A stretch of DNA of 64,000 nt from Parietaria judaica (GCA_954871525.1 OX940861.1:7548842-7612841); one strand, 5' to 3'; positions 47,481 through 60,179 are shown, counted from the stretch's first letter. A program made the numbers and translations. Notes: generated by a model from the letters alone, not told the origin.

Positions 47481-47980
47481 CGATTCTAGCACCCACATCT
47501 CCGGAGGCTTGACAAAGTTATCGAACAAGCAAACATTTCGATCGGACCACGATGCTTATAAAAGGCCACAAAAGAGTTTGAGATTAGGTATTGAAAGTCC
47601 ATATAACGCTCGAAAGCATAAATCCCGGAACGGGGTCGCTTCCGTCTTTTCCGCCCAACGGTGTAGTGACGAATGGTCCCTCACACACCCCCACACCGCA
47701 TGGAGGACGTCCTCCGGTAAGGCCCCGCAAAACCTACAAAAAGGCAAGCAATTAATACCTCGTCCACGAAGCGCCCCAAATGTCGGTAGGGCTTCAAACC
47801 ACGCGCGCCACACAAAATGTTTTAGTTTGGGCGATATTTGAAGCCCCCAAAGAGTCTTCCACCAATGCGGTTCCGCTGTAGCCGAGCACGATGGACCATC
47901 ATGGACTTCCGCTTGTGCTAACCGATAGCCTGACCTAACATTGTAGATGCCATCCTCTCAAAATGCCACGCCCATCGATC
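47480..47980 (-). pseudogene. LINE reverse-transcriptase zinc-binding region (zf-RVT), fragment
   Basis: From about 47954 downward the minus strand reads DGIYNVRSGYRLAQ, then WWKTLWGLQISPKLKHFVWRA. This continues into LPFCRFCGALPEDVLHAVWGC, the cysteine-rich zinc-binding region that follows reverse transcriptase in plant LINEs. A stop at 47556 precedes ASWSDRNVCLF. No reverse transcriptase domain is recognisable above 47980, so the element is 5' truncated or decayed there. Confidence 0.75.
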
Positions 47981-49376
47981 ATGGTATGATTAGAATAGAT
48001 GCCAAACCAAGGATTAAAAGGTTGTAGGATATATTTTTTAGTATCAATAAATTTTTCATCCTATGCCGTGTCATCCATTTTATAAAATGTCGAGTATACT
48101 ATTAAAATTATGGAAATAGTACGAAATGCCCATTTTATGTCAAACCTTTTTGAAAATTACCCATTTGTGAGAGTAAAAAATACACACAATAGGTAGTTTT
48201 TAAAAAATGTTTGACACAAAATGGGCATTTCGTTCATTAACCCAGCATCAATGATATCGTATCGTTTTAAGTGAGGGGATAGAAAGAAAAAAGAAAGGAA
48301 AAAAAAAAAAAAAGAACGCAAATTTCAAATGATGATGTGATGTACCTTATTTACGTAATAAACAGCTGATTAAAATTTGAGTATCAGCGAGTATCTTTCT
48401 CTCTCTTGAAATTGAAAGGACAACAATTTATTTTTAATATTAAATTAATACGAAAATACATGTTGAGTTGTGAAGCTAATTTGTTGAAGATGCCAGGAGA
48501 ACCCGACCATAGAATTATCAGCCTTATTTATGTCTTATATATTTACTTAATCGCCGTTTCTCGTCATTGGGACACGAATAAAAGAGACAAAGAACTTGTG
48601 AGAGTGAACAATTATATTCTAATTTTTTTTTTTTCATGAAGAAGATTTGTCTCTCAGCGAGAGCGAACAATACCAAATGGACCAAATTCTAAAAAAAACT
48701 CATGGAATATTTGCTATGACCTTAGCTTATAGGCAGCTATGTGTACCATTATTTCACCATAGTTACTAAGCACCATAACTAACAAAAAGCTGGTTATTTA
48801 GGATTCAAAAAGATTGAATATCACAAAGGAATATTAGCTAGCTCCAAGAAGAATGGATTGAAACAGTAAAAATCCATGCCTCATACTGTCATACATATGC
48901 TTAAAAATTTAATCCTATATTAAAAGTCACAACTAATACAGCTTTACAGTGCAGGTGCTAACTGCCCAACCTGAGCACTTGATTTGATTTTAAATTATAC
49001 AAAGTACAAACTAAGTGTGGCTAAAATTGTCATAAGAAATATATATATATATACATATATATATATTTATTTATATCCAGATATTCCTGAATTATAGATA
49101 CAGCAGTATCCAAACGGTGACAAATTTCCAAAAAACTAGTTGGAGTAGTTAATTTTTGACCGTGTGACAGGCTCTTTGGCCCTTTAAAAATCATATCGTA
49201 CACCAGGTTTGGTTTAAGTAAATTGCTATTTACGTAATCACGTGAGTCACGGCGTGCTCTATATTTTCATCAGATCCCACATGTTACTTATTATAACCAT
49301 ATTCTAATTCCAATTTATTATTTATGTGGCCATAAATTAATGATCATATTAACAAATACAATATTATATATATATA
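47981..49376. other. Intergenic stretch with a small inverted repeat
   Basis: About 48121-48230 forms an inverted repeat whose arms are CGAAATGCCCATTTT and AAAATGGGCATTTCG, a candidate MITE of about 110 bp. No clear duplication. Elsewhere no gene is supported; (TA)n runs lie near 49040-49065 and 49364-49379. Confidence 0.45.
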
Positions 49377-50179
49377 TATTATAAATCAAGAGATTTGGTG
49401 GATGTCAATATTGAAATAGTCAACTATGTCATTATCGTGTAATATTCTCATTCATTGTATTTCATATTTCTACCCCTCTCAAGCCTTATTAATAGAGACA
49501 TATGGGGTTCATTGTAACACACATCAAAGAACAATAATTTTCTCTATTCTCTCTCATATTCTTCTTGTTATGTTCTTAGTTTAGTTCCTCGTTATATTAT
49601 AAAACGTTATCAGCAAGATGTTCTACCGATTGAGGTAATGATCTTTGTATTCTAATTTAATTCCGTTCTTGTTTTGCGATGATAGCAATACGACGATGTA
49701 TTCTTTTCGAAAAGATCAATCACTAAGCCTAGCAAAATATATATACGATTTCTTCTTATTTATCTTCCTTATGCAATGACGAAAATAGTGAATTTATTTT
49801 GATAATTAGTTCATGTAAGTTTACCAGAACCATTTTTTGTACTGAAGAGTTTTTGCAAATCAATCTTCATTCGAAAAAAAAAAAACTTTGCAAAGATGAT
49901 AATAAAGATAGCATACTAAGTTTCCTATTTACTTTGATCTATAATTTATTATATTACGATATTCCATTGATTTATATTTATTGCATTCTTATATATTAAG
50001 AAAGTTGAAAATCTTGATAGATACAACATTCATGGTAAACATATAGTCAAAACATCATTATAGTGTCTGTATATAATGTTGCTATGTATATATATTCTTA
50101 ACTATAGATGTATCGGTTATATCTTGTAATTTAATGTGTATTTAATATTTATATTCATAATTTTGTATGTATGTTATTA

Positions 50180-50700
50180 CGCTCCTGAAGTAGCTAAAAA
50201 CGAGAATATAATTAAAGAAAAAGAAAAAAAATCCCTGAAGTGAATTTCATCATCTTAATATTTTGTGTTAGCATCATCCCGGAAATGAATAGAATTTTTA
50301 TTTATTTTTTATTAATAATACCCGAAGTGAATTACAGAGTTTATAATACTTTCGTTCTACAATAGCCATTGAAGTGAATACCCTCATTTTGTTACTTTGG
50401 GTTAGAAAACATTCCCTGGACTGATCAATACTATAATTTTATGACATTTTAATGGTAATATTCCATGAAGTAGATCTATATGCATATTTCCTGAAGTAAA
50501 TACCATAATTTGTTTAATATTTAGGCTTTAATTAATTCCTTGAAGTGAATACACAATTTTATTATGAATATTTCTGAGTTTATGAATATTTTTAGAGTTA
50601 TTCCTTGAAGTGAATGACAATATTTTATGAGTAGTTAACGAGTAAAAGTTAATCTTGCTCAAAGACTAAGCTAACATCGTTCCCTGAAGCGAATTTTAAT
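50180..50700 (+). repeat. Degenerate CCTGAAGTGAAT repeat array inside the old copia element
   Basis: The word TTCCCTGAAGTGAAT and variants recur about ten times at irregular spacings of roughly 40 to 80 bases between 50180 and 50700, near the 5' end of the internal region. Its role is unknown; it could be an untranslated-region feature of this family. Confidence 0.6.
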
Positions 50701-51464
50701 TATATTATAGCTAATGAACAAAGCAAATCTACCTCTCAGTTATAACAAATGTTATAGTTCATATTCTATAATTTTTGATTTAGTATTCTTTTTTTTTAAT
50801 AATTATTCTTTGCTTTATATGTTTATTATTTAATTTTAATTTGTGTATTATCTATTATTATTTTTAGATTGTTATCCATGACATATTTACATATATACTA
50901 TTCTCAAGAATAATTTGGTTTATGAACTATTGAGATAAAGCATATCGCAAACTGAATATTGCAATGCTATTATTTATGAGGTTATGTTGATGCCAATCTC
51001 AAAGATTCTTGCAAATAAATGTCTTTGACATGAAGAAGAAAAGAAAAGGGTTGTCAGAATTTCCTCTACCTGAAGTAGAAAATAAATTAAATATATTGAA
51101 ATTACTACTTTTTTTTTTAAACCATATTGAAATTACTACTTGAAGTAGAATAAAGAAAATATTTAAAGTTGAGATATATGGCAACACAACACTTATTTAA
51201 GATTTTAACCCCATAATGGAAGCCTTATGATCTTTATTATCTAAACATGAGCGTTTTTCACATGATGAACTTATTGCATAAGCTCAAATGTGAAAAGGGG
51301 GAGAAAGTATCATGATTTAGATACTTATATATTATTGAGACTATGAATAAGCATAAACAGAACTTATGAAATATTCTCCAGAAGAGTTGTGCTAAAAATA
51401 AGAGCTTAAGTTAAAGAAAGTGAGCATTCTCTCCCCATGTATTATATGATGAATAGATCAGAAA

Positions 51465-51560
51465 AGTGAACTGAAAGTTCATTAATAGAACTAGAAGTTC
51501 ATTAATAGAACCAAAAGTTCACTTATGGAACCAGAAGTTCACTAATAGAACCTGAAGTTC
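51465..51560 (+). repeat. About 20-bp tandem repeat (GAAGTTCA..AATAGAAC)
   Basis: Five to six tandem units of about 20 bp, AGAAGTTCATTAATAGAACC and variants, lie within the internal region of the decayed copia element. Confidence 0.75.
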
Positions 51561-52734
51561 ACGAATGTTGGCATGACTAGTGTGGCTATACCAGATCAAT
51601 AATGATACAAAAGAGTTGAGAATTCATATTTGATGTTAGCAATGACCGTATGATTATCCCGGATAAATAATTTATTAATAAACTATATGGTTCGTTGAAT
51701 TCTCATATGGTGATTTATTTCAAAGTGAAGTATTTATTGAAACATCAGCATGTTGCGATTAGCAAACCTGGAATATTTATGGGTCCATATAATAGTGAAA
51801 TATTATGAGTAGATGCATCTACAAAATGATCAAGAAATATATATATTAAGTAGCAACTTGAAGTTTGCGAGAAAATTCCAGATTATGAAATGAATTTCAT
51901 TGACTGCTAAATGAAAAAGGCATCCTATGTGACGAGTATAAGAATCACCTTATTAGTCTAGTAAACTATTTTGTTAATACCTCCATTGACTATAGACAAT
52001 TATTCAAAACAAAGTTCCCTTACGAATTAGGGATATCATTCATCAAGCCAACAATACAAATTAAAGATCTCCCCGATTTACAATGTTACCATCTATAATA
52101 TTTTATGTGCGATATGATATTGTAATCTCTACCACAACGCATATAAGATGGGTTCTATCCAAAATGAGAGAATAATTTACTAATAATTTTGTCACAACGA
52201 GGGGAAGAAAATAGACAGTTGAATATACATATTGGAATTGAAATTACTATGATCCTCATGTATACTACCAATCACTCAAGAAGAGATGAAAAATGTATAT
52301 AAAACTGTTAGCTAGGCTCCAATCCGAGAATGATATTTAGATTGAAATATGATATTAACATGTTACTCGAATCCCAAAAGCAATGACGAAATTGCATGGA
52401 GCAAATAATTAAATAGCCATATTAAGGAGGTAGGTTTTCCAGAAGAAACCATTGACATAACTATTCTAAAATCATAAAAGATTATCTGGTACCTGAAAAT
52501 TATTAAAATATAGACGAGCTCGAGAGTTGTGTCGTTAAATTGAACAAATGGGATCGAGAGTTTTTAGAAATTGTCGATAACACATTATATACAAATTAGC
52601 GCTATATAAATAGAAAAGAAATATAGAGGATCTTGAATTATTGAAATAGAAACAGTTGGCCAAATATGAAGACGCGATACTGGACCAGTAGTCCAAATAT
52701 TTTGAAAGTGGGCATGCCAATGGGGTACAAATAT

Positions 52735-52771
<37 letters not shown>

Positions 52772-52945
52772 CGAAGTTATATTGAATTAAATTTATATGA
52801 ACGTTATGCTAATCCTGGAATTTGATGTCCCTTTGTGGTGGATGTACTATACGGCAATATTAATTTTATAATATGCGTATCACAAAAGTGATTACAAAGA
52901 CTTATGAACTATGGATCCCAATGACCCGAAGAATAACAAAATCAT

Positions 52946-52976
<31 letters not shown>

Positions 52977-53672
52977 CGGAGCATTAGTTAAATATTAAAG
53001 ATGAATTTATAGAGAACGTCTTTGTTACTTTTTCAACTTGCATAAGTTTTATTATTTAGAAGGTTTAACGGAAATTTATTATAAGTTTTATGATGAACAT
53101 AAGCCGTAAGAATTCCTGAAGAGTTCATTAAGGCAATGTATTGGTTGAGAAAATTTTTAATGAGAATAAAAGAGTTAGTAGAACACTATACGATTTAGAA
53201 ATATTCATTGAGTACCCCAATGATTATGATATTATAAAATATTTTTTTAGTGATGAATCTATTACATTATAGTTTTTTTTGGAATGCTTGTGTTTTATGT
53301 GGTTTACAGTTTATCTATTATTCATAAGGAGCATGATTGTATATGAAGTTTATTATCATCAGAAAATTCTCTCAGCTTACATGAAAAATGCTTACAAGAA
53401 AGTGAAATATTGGAATCGATCGATTACCTGGGGGACTTGTTCACTAAGACGCTACTAATTTCATCAATTAAAGAAAGTGGCTCACAAGAGTGGAATGAGA
53501 TAGCTGTGAGAAGTTAAATGTTGTTGTCATCAGGGGGAGTAATTACGCGTTGTACTCTTTTTCCTTTAATTATCAAGGTTTTATCCCACACTGAGTTTTC
53601 CTGGAAAGGTTTTAACGAGGTAGCTTAAACTCAAGTATGCGTAATACGATGACAATGACATCCAAGGGGGGG

Positions 53673-53907
53673 TGTTATAAATAAAGAGATTTGGTGGATG
53701 TCAATATTAAGATAGTCAACTATGTCATTATAGTGTAATATTCTCATTCATTGTATTTCTTATTTCCACCCCTTTCAAGCCCTATAAATAGAGGCATATG
53801 AGGTTCATTATAACACACCTCAAAGAGCAATAATATTTTATCTATTCCCTTTCATATTCTTGTTGTCATGTTCTTAACTTAACTTAGTTCTTCGTTATAT
53901 TATAAAA
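53673..53907 (+). repeat. 3' LTR of the older copia-like element
   Basis: It begins TGTTATAAATAAAGAG, contains a TATA box CCTATAAATAGAGG, and ends near CGTTATATTATAAAA. Its partner at 49377-49614 is continuous with GTTATCAGCAAGATG, where the primer-binding site would lie. Confidence 0.7.
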
Positions 53908-54111
53908 ATATATATCTTTCTGTCACATCAGATGATAGTAATGTTTGATTAAAAAAAAAAGATGATAGTAATGTTCCTCTTATATCATCTTTTAGCTTCG
54001 CGAAATCGCGAAATGTAGTTAATATCCTTACACGCTCATCGTTTATACTTTATATACCTAATTATATATATATATATATATATATATGATGCACATAATA
54101 TGCACTAGAAC

Positions 54112-55348
54112 CAGGACCGTGCCTGAGATTTTTGGGGCCCTAGGCGAGGAGAATTTTGGGAGGCCCTTACCATTATTGCAAAAATTAATTTTGATACAAA
54201 AGTATATTCAATATTTATATAATAAATAAATTCTCATTCAAATAAGACGCGTCTAGCATTTTTAGAATCAAAAGTGCTAATCAACTCTGCATAATCGAGT
54301 TTCTCGACCATGTCTTTTTTGATAGACAATGTAGCTAAACCACTCAACCTATCTTCAGACATGGTTGATCGAAGATAAAACTTGATCAATTAAACTTTGA
54401 GAAGCTTCTTTCTACATGCGCAACTGTGATCGGTATGGTTAACGTGATTCGGTAGGCAATCCAAACATTTGGATAACTACAATCCAATACTTGTATCTAA
54501 TTCAAAACATCGATCGCTCTCTTCCTGTCGGCTGGCACGTTCACACTTAGGATTTCTAATTCCTTCAAGAGATCATTCGCGTCACTATCTGAAACTTGAT
54601 TGTGCTCCATTGCCTTTGTAAGGTTGGTGCAGAAACTCTTCAAACTATCTTTATCTACAACTTTTAGCTTCTTCATATCAAGTAAAAGCCCAAATTGCTT
54701 TACAAAATTATGAAATTGTTCAAACTTAAATGAAAAAAAAAACCAGTTCAATTTTTTTAAAAGAAAAGTAACTATATAAGCCATATTTCAAAGTACAAAA
54801 TGAGATGTTCTATAATGATATTGAATGAAGATATAACTTTATCAACAATGTAGAGAAAATAGTGAGTTTTGAATATTTCTTTGCTAGATTGTGTCACTGC
54901 TTCACTGCCACTATCATCAAATTGCTTTTTTTCTCTGAACTATTCGTTTCTCTATAAACTCTGGCTCTATTTCCAATTCACTTGCAATCACTGAAGCATC
55001 TATCAAAGCAGTCTGAAATCTTGTTTCTCTGTATTCTCCCAAGTTAAGTGATATTAATTAATTTAGAGGCCCTAATTAATTTGAGAATTAGGTAGGGGCC
55101 CATTTATTAAAGTTAAGTGATATTAATTAATTTTTTGGGGACCCTTAAATTTTAATTTAGTAATATTAATATTAACTAATTTTTTTGGGGGGCCCTAAAT
55201 TTAATTTAAAAGAGTAGTTTTTTTTTTTTTTTTAATATGTGATATTGGGGCCCTCAAATTTGATTTTTGAGGGCCCCTAAATTTGAGATTATTTTTTTTT
55301 CTTACTAAAGGGGCGCGCCTACTCCGCCTCCCTTCAGGCACGGCTCTG
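54112..55348 (-). mobile_element. hAT transposon with decayed transposase
   Basis: The termini are CAGGACCGTGCCTGA and, on the other strand, CAGAGCCGTGCCTGA. The flanks are ACTAGAAC (54104-54111) and ATTAGAAC (55349-55356), an 8-bp duplication with one mismatch. On the minus strand 54784-54497 is open and resembles the region before the dimerisation domain of zinc-finger/MYM-type hAT transposases. Downstream, 54496-54240 encodes remnants such as YPNVWIAYRI, VERSFSKF and KKTWSRNS with frame changes and stops. The N-terminal half, including the first catalytic residues, is missing. Confidence 0.85.
54497..54784 (-). pseudogene. hAT transposase, C-terminal fragment
   Basis: The 95-codon frame includes FEQFHNFVKQFGLLLDMKKL and SDANDLLKELEILSVNVPADRKRAIDVLN. 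This fits the segment preceding the hAT C-terminal dimerisation domain in MYM-type/DUF4371 plant transposases. The following dimerisation residues are visible but out of frame. This is a relic inside the transposon at 54112-55348 and not a host gene. Confidence 0.7.
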
Positions 55349-55356
55349 ATTAGAAC

Positions 55357-56249
55357 TATATATATGAGGACTTTAAAGCCACGTGTATTGTGTCTCTCAA
55401 GACTAGTGTCATTGATATTCTTGGACAAACTTTTTCTTTTTTAACGTTTTCTGTTTAATTCATAAAATAATTATTCAAACAATTAGTGTTCTACTGCCTG
55501 GAGTTGCATCTATACGAAGTTATGAACAGTATTTAAATGTAGAGATACAGACCGAGAGCTATGATTGATATGAGTATAAGATGGACCAATCAAATTGGGA
55601 GTACCGAGTAAATATAATAATACATATATTTAAATTAGGGTAAATAAATACATATATAAATTATAATAAACATATATATATATATATATTACAATTTACA
55701 CTTATAGTATATAGAATTATGACATTTAGGCCCTTGAATCTAAATTGTAACAGCAAGGCCTTATTTTTCTTCTGAAAAATAGTACATTGCCTCCCTGAAT
55801 TTAAAAATATATTTATTTAACCTAATATTAACATGTGCAAGAAAGATGACTTATCACAAGTTCTTATGGAACTTTTCAGGTTAACAATGCTTTTTAATTG
55901 AACCTCTTGATAGTATAATGAAATTTTCGTAAATAATTAACAAAAATATCATGATCAAGTCATGTATTGTGATTGGTTCACAATTTAATATTTTCCGCCA
56001 TATAATAAAGAGCATCATAGTTAAGGCCTAAGGGAGTACTGCTGCCATAAACTAAATTATAAGAGAAAAAGTGAACCAAACAGAAAATATCTAGGGCATA
56101 ATAGTGCCAATAATTTTTTATTTTATTTTCAATATCGGTGGAAGCACATGTACATCAAAAACATCATCAGGAAAATGACCAATCAACAGATCAAATTATT
56201 AAACTGCTACAATTATTATAGACTATACTTAAAGCTAATTATCACTAAA
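55357..56249. other. Region downstream of the MYB gene
   Basis: AT-rich, with a (TA)n run at about 55672-55689. It presumably includes the 3' untranslated region of the adjacent MYB gene. No further gene. Confidence 0.4.
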
Positions 56250-57187
56250 TTAACCATCTCTAACATGATCACTCCAATGTTCCATGAGCATTTCCTCAGA
56301 AAAGAAAACAGGTTGGCAAGACGAAGAGGGCAATCCGTGATCGTCCGATTCAACGTTCTGAAAATCATTGGCCATGATTAGGGTTTCATCGAATTCGAAC
56401 TCGTGACGATGATCTCGATCAGTACTACATAGCTTCCACAGATCATGATCAGAGTCGGAAACGTCAGAGTGCAAGAACTCGTCGACGTCGAAACTGTCCA
56501 TTAATGGATTCATCGCCAGATCCTGCAGCTCGAACCCTGGTTGACCGGACTCTGATGTCTGAATATTCGCAGTCGACTTGGCTAATTGGGGTTTAATTAG
56601 CGGAGATAGTTCGTCTATCGTGTTGGAAATGCAGTCCTTTGACTTCTGAATAGGATTATTGAGACCTTTGACTTTCTTCCTTAGGGTTGTGTTCCAGTAA
56701 TTCTTCACTTCATTGTCTGTTCGTCCTGGAATTCTTCCCGCGATCAGAGCCCATCTACATACCATTAATCACAATGTAACATAAGTAATTAATAATTAGT
56801 TAAGAAAATATATTATGTGTATGTATATATATACCTGTTGCCTAACAGCTTGTGGAGCCTAATGATGAGGTCCTCTTCTTCCTCGGTAATGTTGCCTCTT
56901 TTAATGTCCGGTCTAAGATAGTTGAGCCATCTTAATCTGCAGCTCTTTCCGCATCGTTTAAGACCTGGTCATGATCAATCAAATTGATTAAACCCTAATT
57001 GATATTCATAGTGTTTTCAGTAAAAGTAACGGAAAATGAATAAAAGAGTCGTACCGGCTTGTTTAGGAAGGTTTCGCCATTTGCCTTCACCGTGAGTGGT
57101 GATGTAGTCTCTGAGGACTTGGTCCTCTTCTGCTGTCCAAGCTCCTTTGTTCATCCCATCCTTCGAGCAACAAGGAGTTCTTCCCAT
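56250..57187 (-). CDS. R2R3-MYB transcription factor, TT2/C1-like (3 exons)
   Basis: Exons: 57187-57055 (133 bp), 56964-56835 (130 bp) and 56754-56250. These are the canonical exon lengths and intron phases of plant R2R3-MYB genes. The product is 255 residues. It opens [18 protein letters not shown], with the R2 repeat tryptophans and the R3 repeat through [10 protein letters not shown]. The R3 repeat contains the bHLH-interaction signature DLx2Rx3Lx6Lx3R ([20 protein letters not shown]), so the protein should act in the nucleus with bHLH and WD40 partners. The sequence most resembles subgroup 5 (TT2/MYBPA/C1), known for proanthocyanidin and anthocyanin control. The C-terminal half is acidic ([23 protein letters not shown]), compatible with an activation domain. 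No repressor EAR motif is seen. The target pathway is inferred, not shown. Confidence 0.92.
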
Positions 57188-57235
57188 TTCTCTCTCTAGG
57201 GGTTATGTTTCTTGGGTTTCTTAAGGTTTAGGGAT

Positions 57236-57248
57236 CAATATATAGATA
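57236..57248 (-). promoter_or_regulatory. Probable TATA box of the MYB gene
   Basis: The complement contains TATCTATATATTG about 50 bases upstream of the ATG at 57187. The leader would be short, and the surrounding (TA)n repeats make the assignment uncertain. Confidence 0.35.
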
Positions 57249-57267
57249 TAGTGGCACATCGAGATCT

Positions 57268-57273
<6 letters not shown>

Positions 57274-57304
<31 letters not shown>
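57274..57304. repeat. (TA)n microsatellite, proximal MYB promoter
   Basis: An uninterrupted TA run about 90 bases upstream of the MYB start codon. Confidence 0.85.
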
Positions 57305-57307
<3 letters not shown>

Positions 57308-57508
57308 TTATATCGATCTAGCTATTGACCATGACGCTACGTATACACACACTATTCATATAAAGCAGGTTTTATTTGTTCATGTGGGAATAAAGAATGA
57401 TCGAGAAATATAGTTTTTGTATTCGAATCTTTCTAGACTGTGACGATTTTGTTTATATGTTATGTGTAAAGTCAGCTGGGACTTGGTAGTCCAGTGTTTT
57501 TCAATAGG

Positions 57509-57511
<3 letters not shown>

Positions 57512-57596
<85 letters not shown>
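57512..57596. repeat. Long (TA)n microsatellite, distal MYB promoter
   Basis: About 85 bases of uninterrupted alternating TA, the longest simple repeat in the window, some 325 bases upstream of the MYB start codon. It is likely length-polymorphic. The open frames across it are artefacts (IYIYIY). Confidence 0.9.
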
Positions 57597-57597
<1 letters not shown>

Positions 57598-58942
57598 CCA
57601 CCTTGCCTCTCGGGATAGGTTTGCAAAGGAGGTTGCTTATAAAGATATCTACATCACTACGTGCCTTAAAGGTTGTTTATCAACTTGATTTTCTTTAATT
57701 TAGCCACGAATTAGTTGACCATTGAAAACATATGACTTAATATTCACTTTTCATTAATCAACGCAATTTTAATTTATAGCCATGACTTTTGTCATCGATA
57801 CTAACTTTGATTTGTTTACACTTTATATATTATATATTGCCATATCTCAGTTTGACTATATAGACAATTTCCGGTTCTCTCTCACACTCACTCTCTCTCT
57901 CTCACACACCTACACACATATATATATATATTATAAAAATGATAAAATATGTGAATATGATAACTGAGTAGTCCTGTTAAAATTATCCGTCGAAATTCAT
58001 TATTTTAATATTCATGATAAAATCATACAATTTATTTTTTAACGGAAGAAAATCACCACAGTCGATATAGGTATATATATATATATATTTCTTTTTCTAC
58101 GATGGAAAGGAATTTTCATTAGAAATTCATAAATTAAATAATCATATCAATTATTAATGCAAACTATATAAAACCCTACTTTGGATCCTTATTAATACAA
58201 TAATACTTAAATCACCAAAAAGGATTGCACTTCACCTACTTAATTACCAGTACCTTTTGTCTTTATGCTCTAATTATATTATGCTTATTTTGTCCACTCC
58301 ATACCCTAAATATATTACCTACTCACATGCCTCAATTCCCTTTGCGAAAAAGTAGTCGATGCATATTTGTTATATTATACATATATATATATATATTTGT
58401 ATAATAGTCTTAAACAAAATAAACTTCAGTCGATTATTCCCGTCCTTGTCTTATTTGACGATACTTAAAATAGGATATGCTTTGATGATAAAATACATGC
58501 ATATATATGAATGGACTGACTGATGGAAGCCAGAGTACGTAGTATACATGATCTCAAGTTTGTAAGGATGAGATCATTAGCTGCATTCATTGGCTACATG
58601 GTAATATATATTTCAAACATATTTAGCATTATTCTTTAAATTAATGCAACGAATGAAGAAATAATAATATTCAATCTAGACCTGCTGATATTTTTTTTCT
58701 CTCGCATTCAAAATTACATGAGATATATATTCAGAATAAATTAACATTAAGGAAGATAAATCTCTACCTCTATTGATCTCAAGAAATAAGTATCAATATC
58801 TTTCTAATTGCAACGATAGATATCTTTTTTTTTTCTTTTTTTTTTTGCGAACAAAGGACCAATAATTTGTTATTATATATAAGACATGTAAAAAAAACTC
58901 ATACAAAAGTATTTATATTAGAGTTTTGGTAATCTATTCAGC

Positions 58943-58986
<44 letters not shown>

Positions 58987-60170
58987 GCAGGTAATCTATG
59001 CAAAATAGTACTGCTAATATCCCTGAAGTTTAATGCTCTCAAACTCTCTACATAAAATATAGGAGTAATATAGTCATGTCAGTGACCAATGGCTATATAT
59101 ACACATGCAGGTCGAGACATATATGATATATATGTATATTTATTTTCTCTATACATCAATATGTTTATTTATATCTTACAGTTATCGAGTGATAGTGAAA
59201 GGAATATATAGCAACGAATGAAATGTTTATCTAGGAAAATCCTTGTTTTCCATTTTTTTTACGTAACTATCTTATCCAGGGAGTGAATACATTTTCTTTA
59301 ATAGTTATGAATGAAAATTATCGGAGAATTCAAGTATATGTGCATAAGAAGTAATGATCTAATTTGAGACACTTATAAAAAGTAATATTTAAAAAGTACT
59401 TTTAGTAATAAAAAGGGTAAGAAATGATGTTTTTTAACATAGATTTAGGGAAATGGTTGGACTAAGCAAGCCACAATCTATTTTATGCTATATATGGTCA
59501 AGGTCAAATAAGACGAAAACAAAATACAAGCTCATTAATTACGTAGACATTTAATTTAATTTAATTTAACACGAATCCTTAAAATAGGGATTTCATACTA
59601 ATTTATGGGCTACAATTCTTATATAATCATGTTACTACGGTTTTTCGATAATTTTCAAAAAATAAAAAATAAAAAATCAAGATTTAAAAAGTCCATAAAC
59701 TTAAGAAGTGTAAACGGAATTTACGTAAATGCTATTAAAAATAATTGATTCATATTTTACTGAGTCAATGTTGCAAAGAGAGCCCCACCAAGTGACGCGG
59801 CAACATTTTGTTAAAAGATAATTCAACGAGCACGTGCGTGGAGTAAGATATTTATTGTTGAATAAATAAGTTAATAGTCACAGAAGTATTTAATATTTTA
59901 ATTTTTATTAATGTAATTTTTTCTCTCATGTTCATAATTTTTCAATGTTCACTAATTTTTGTTGTCAAAGTTTTAAGGCTCACTAGTTTACCTCTATAAA
60001 ATTCTTTGTCCATTTTATCAGTTAATTTTATAAATTTTAAATGTGTTGTTTAATCTTGGACACATATCATTTTTAATTAAGAGAAAATTTTGGTTACTGC
60101 GATTTTTTTTTTTTTTGAATCAAGTGTACAAAGTACGATCAATCTTTTGTTAATAGCAAAATGTGAGTAT
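57597..60170. other. AT-rich intergenic stretch
   Basis: No gene is supported. (TA)n runs lie at about 58068-58088, 58377-58396 and 58948-58982, and there is a CT/CA-rich patch at 57880-57915. One or more may belong to distal regulatory DNA of the MYB gene. Confidence 0.45.
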
Positions 60171-60179
60171 TAATTTATA

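Larger units (their letters stand above)
49377..53907 (+). mobile_element. Older copia-like LTR element, decayed
   Basis: Two LTRs of about 235 bp (49377-49614 and 53673-53907) match with roughly 10 percent difference by eye. A purine tract CCAAGGGGGGG (53661-53672) precedes the 3' LTR. Just inside it is the GTTGTACTCTTTTTCC...GTTTTCCTGG...TTTTAACGAGG block typical of plant copia 3' ends. At 53422-53454 the plus strand encodes DYLGDLFTKTL, like the C-terminus of copia RNase H. The remaining interior (about 4 kb) has no open frame. The 5' LTR start has merged with a (TA)n run, so the duplication (possibly ATATA) is uninformative. Confidence 0.75.

Noticed and set aside
57462..57698. Open frames full of alternating I and Y
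   Set aside because: They are translations of the (TA)n microsatellite upstream of the MYB gene.
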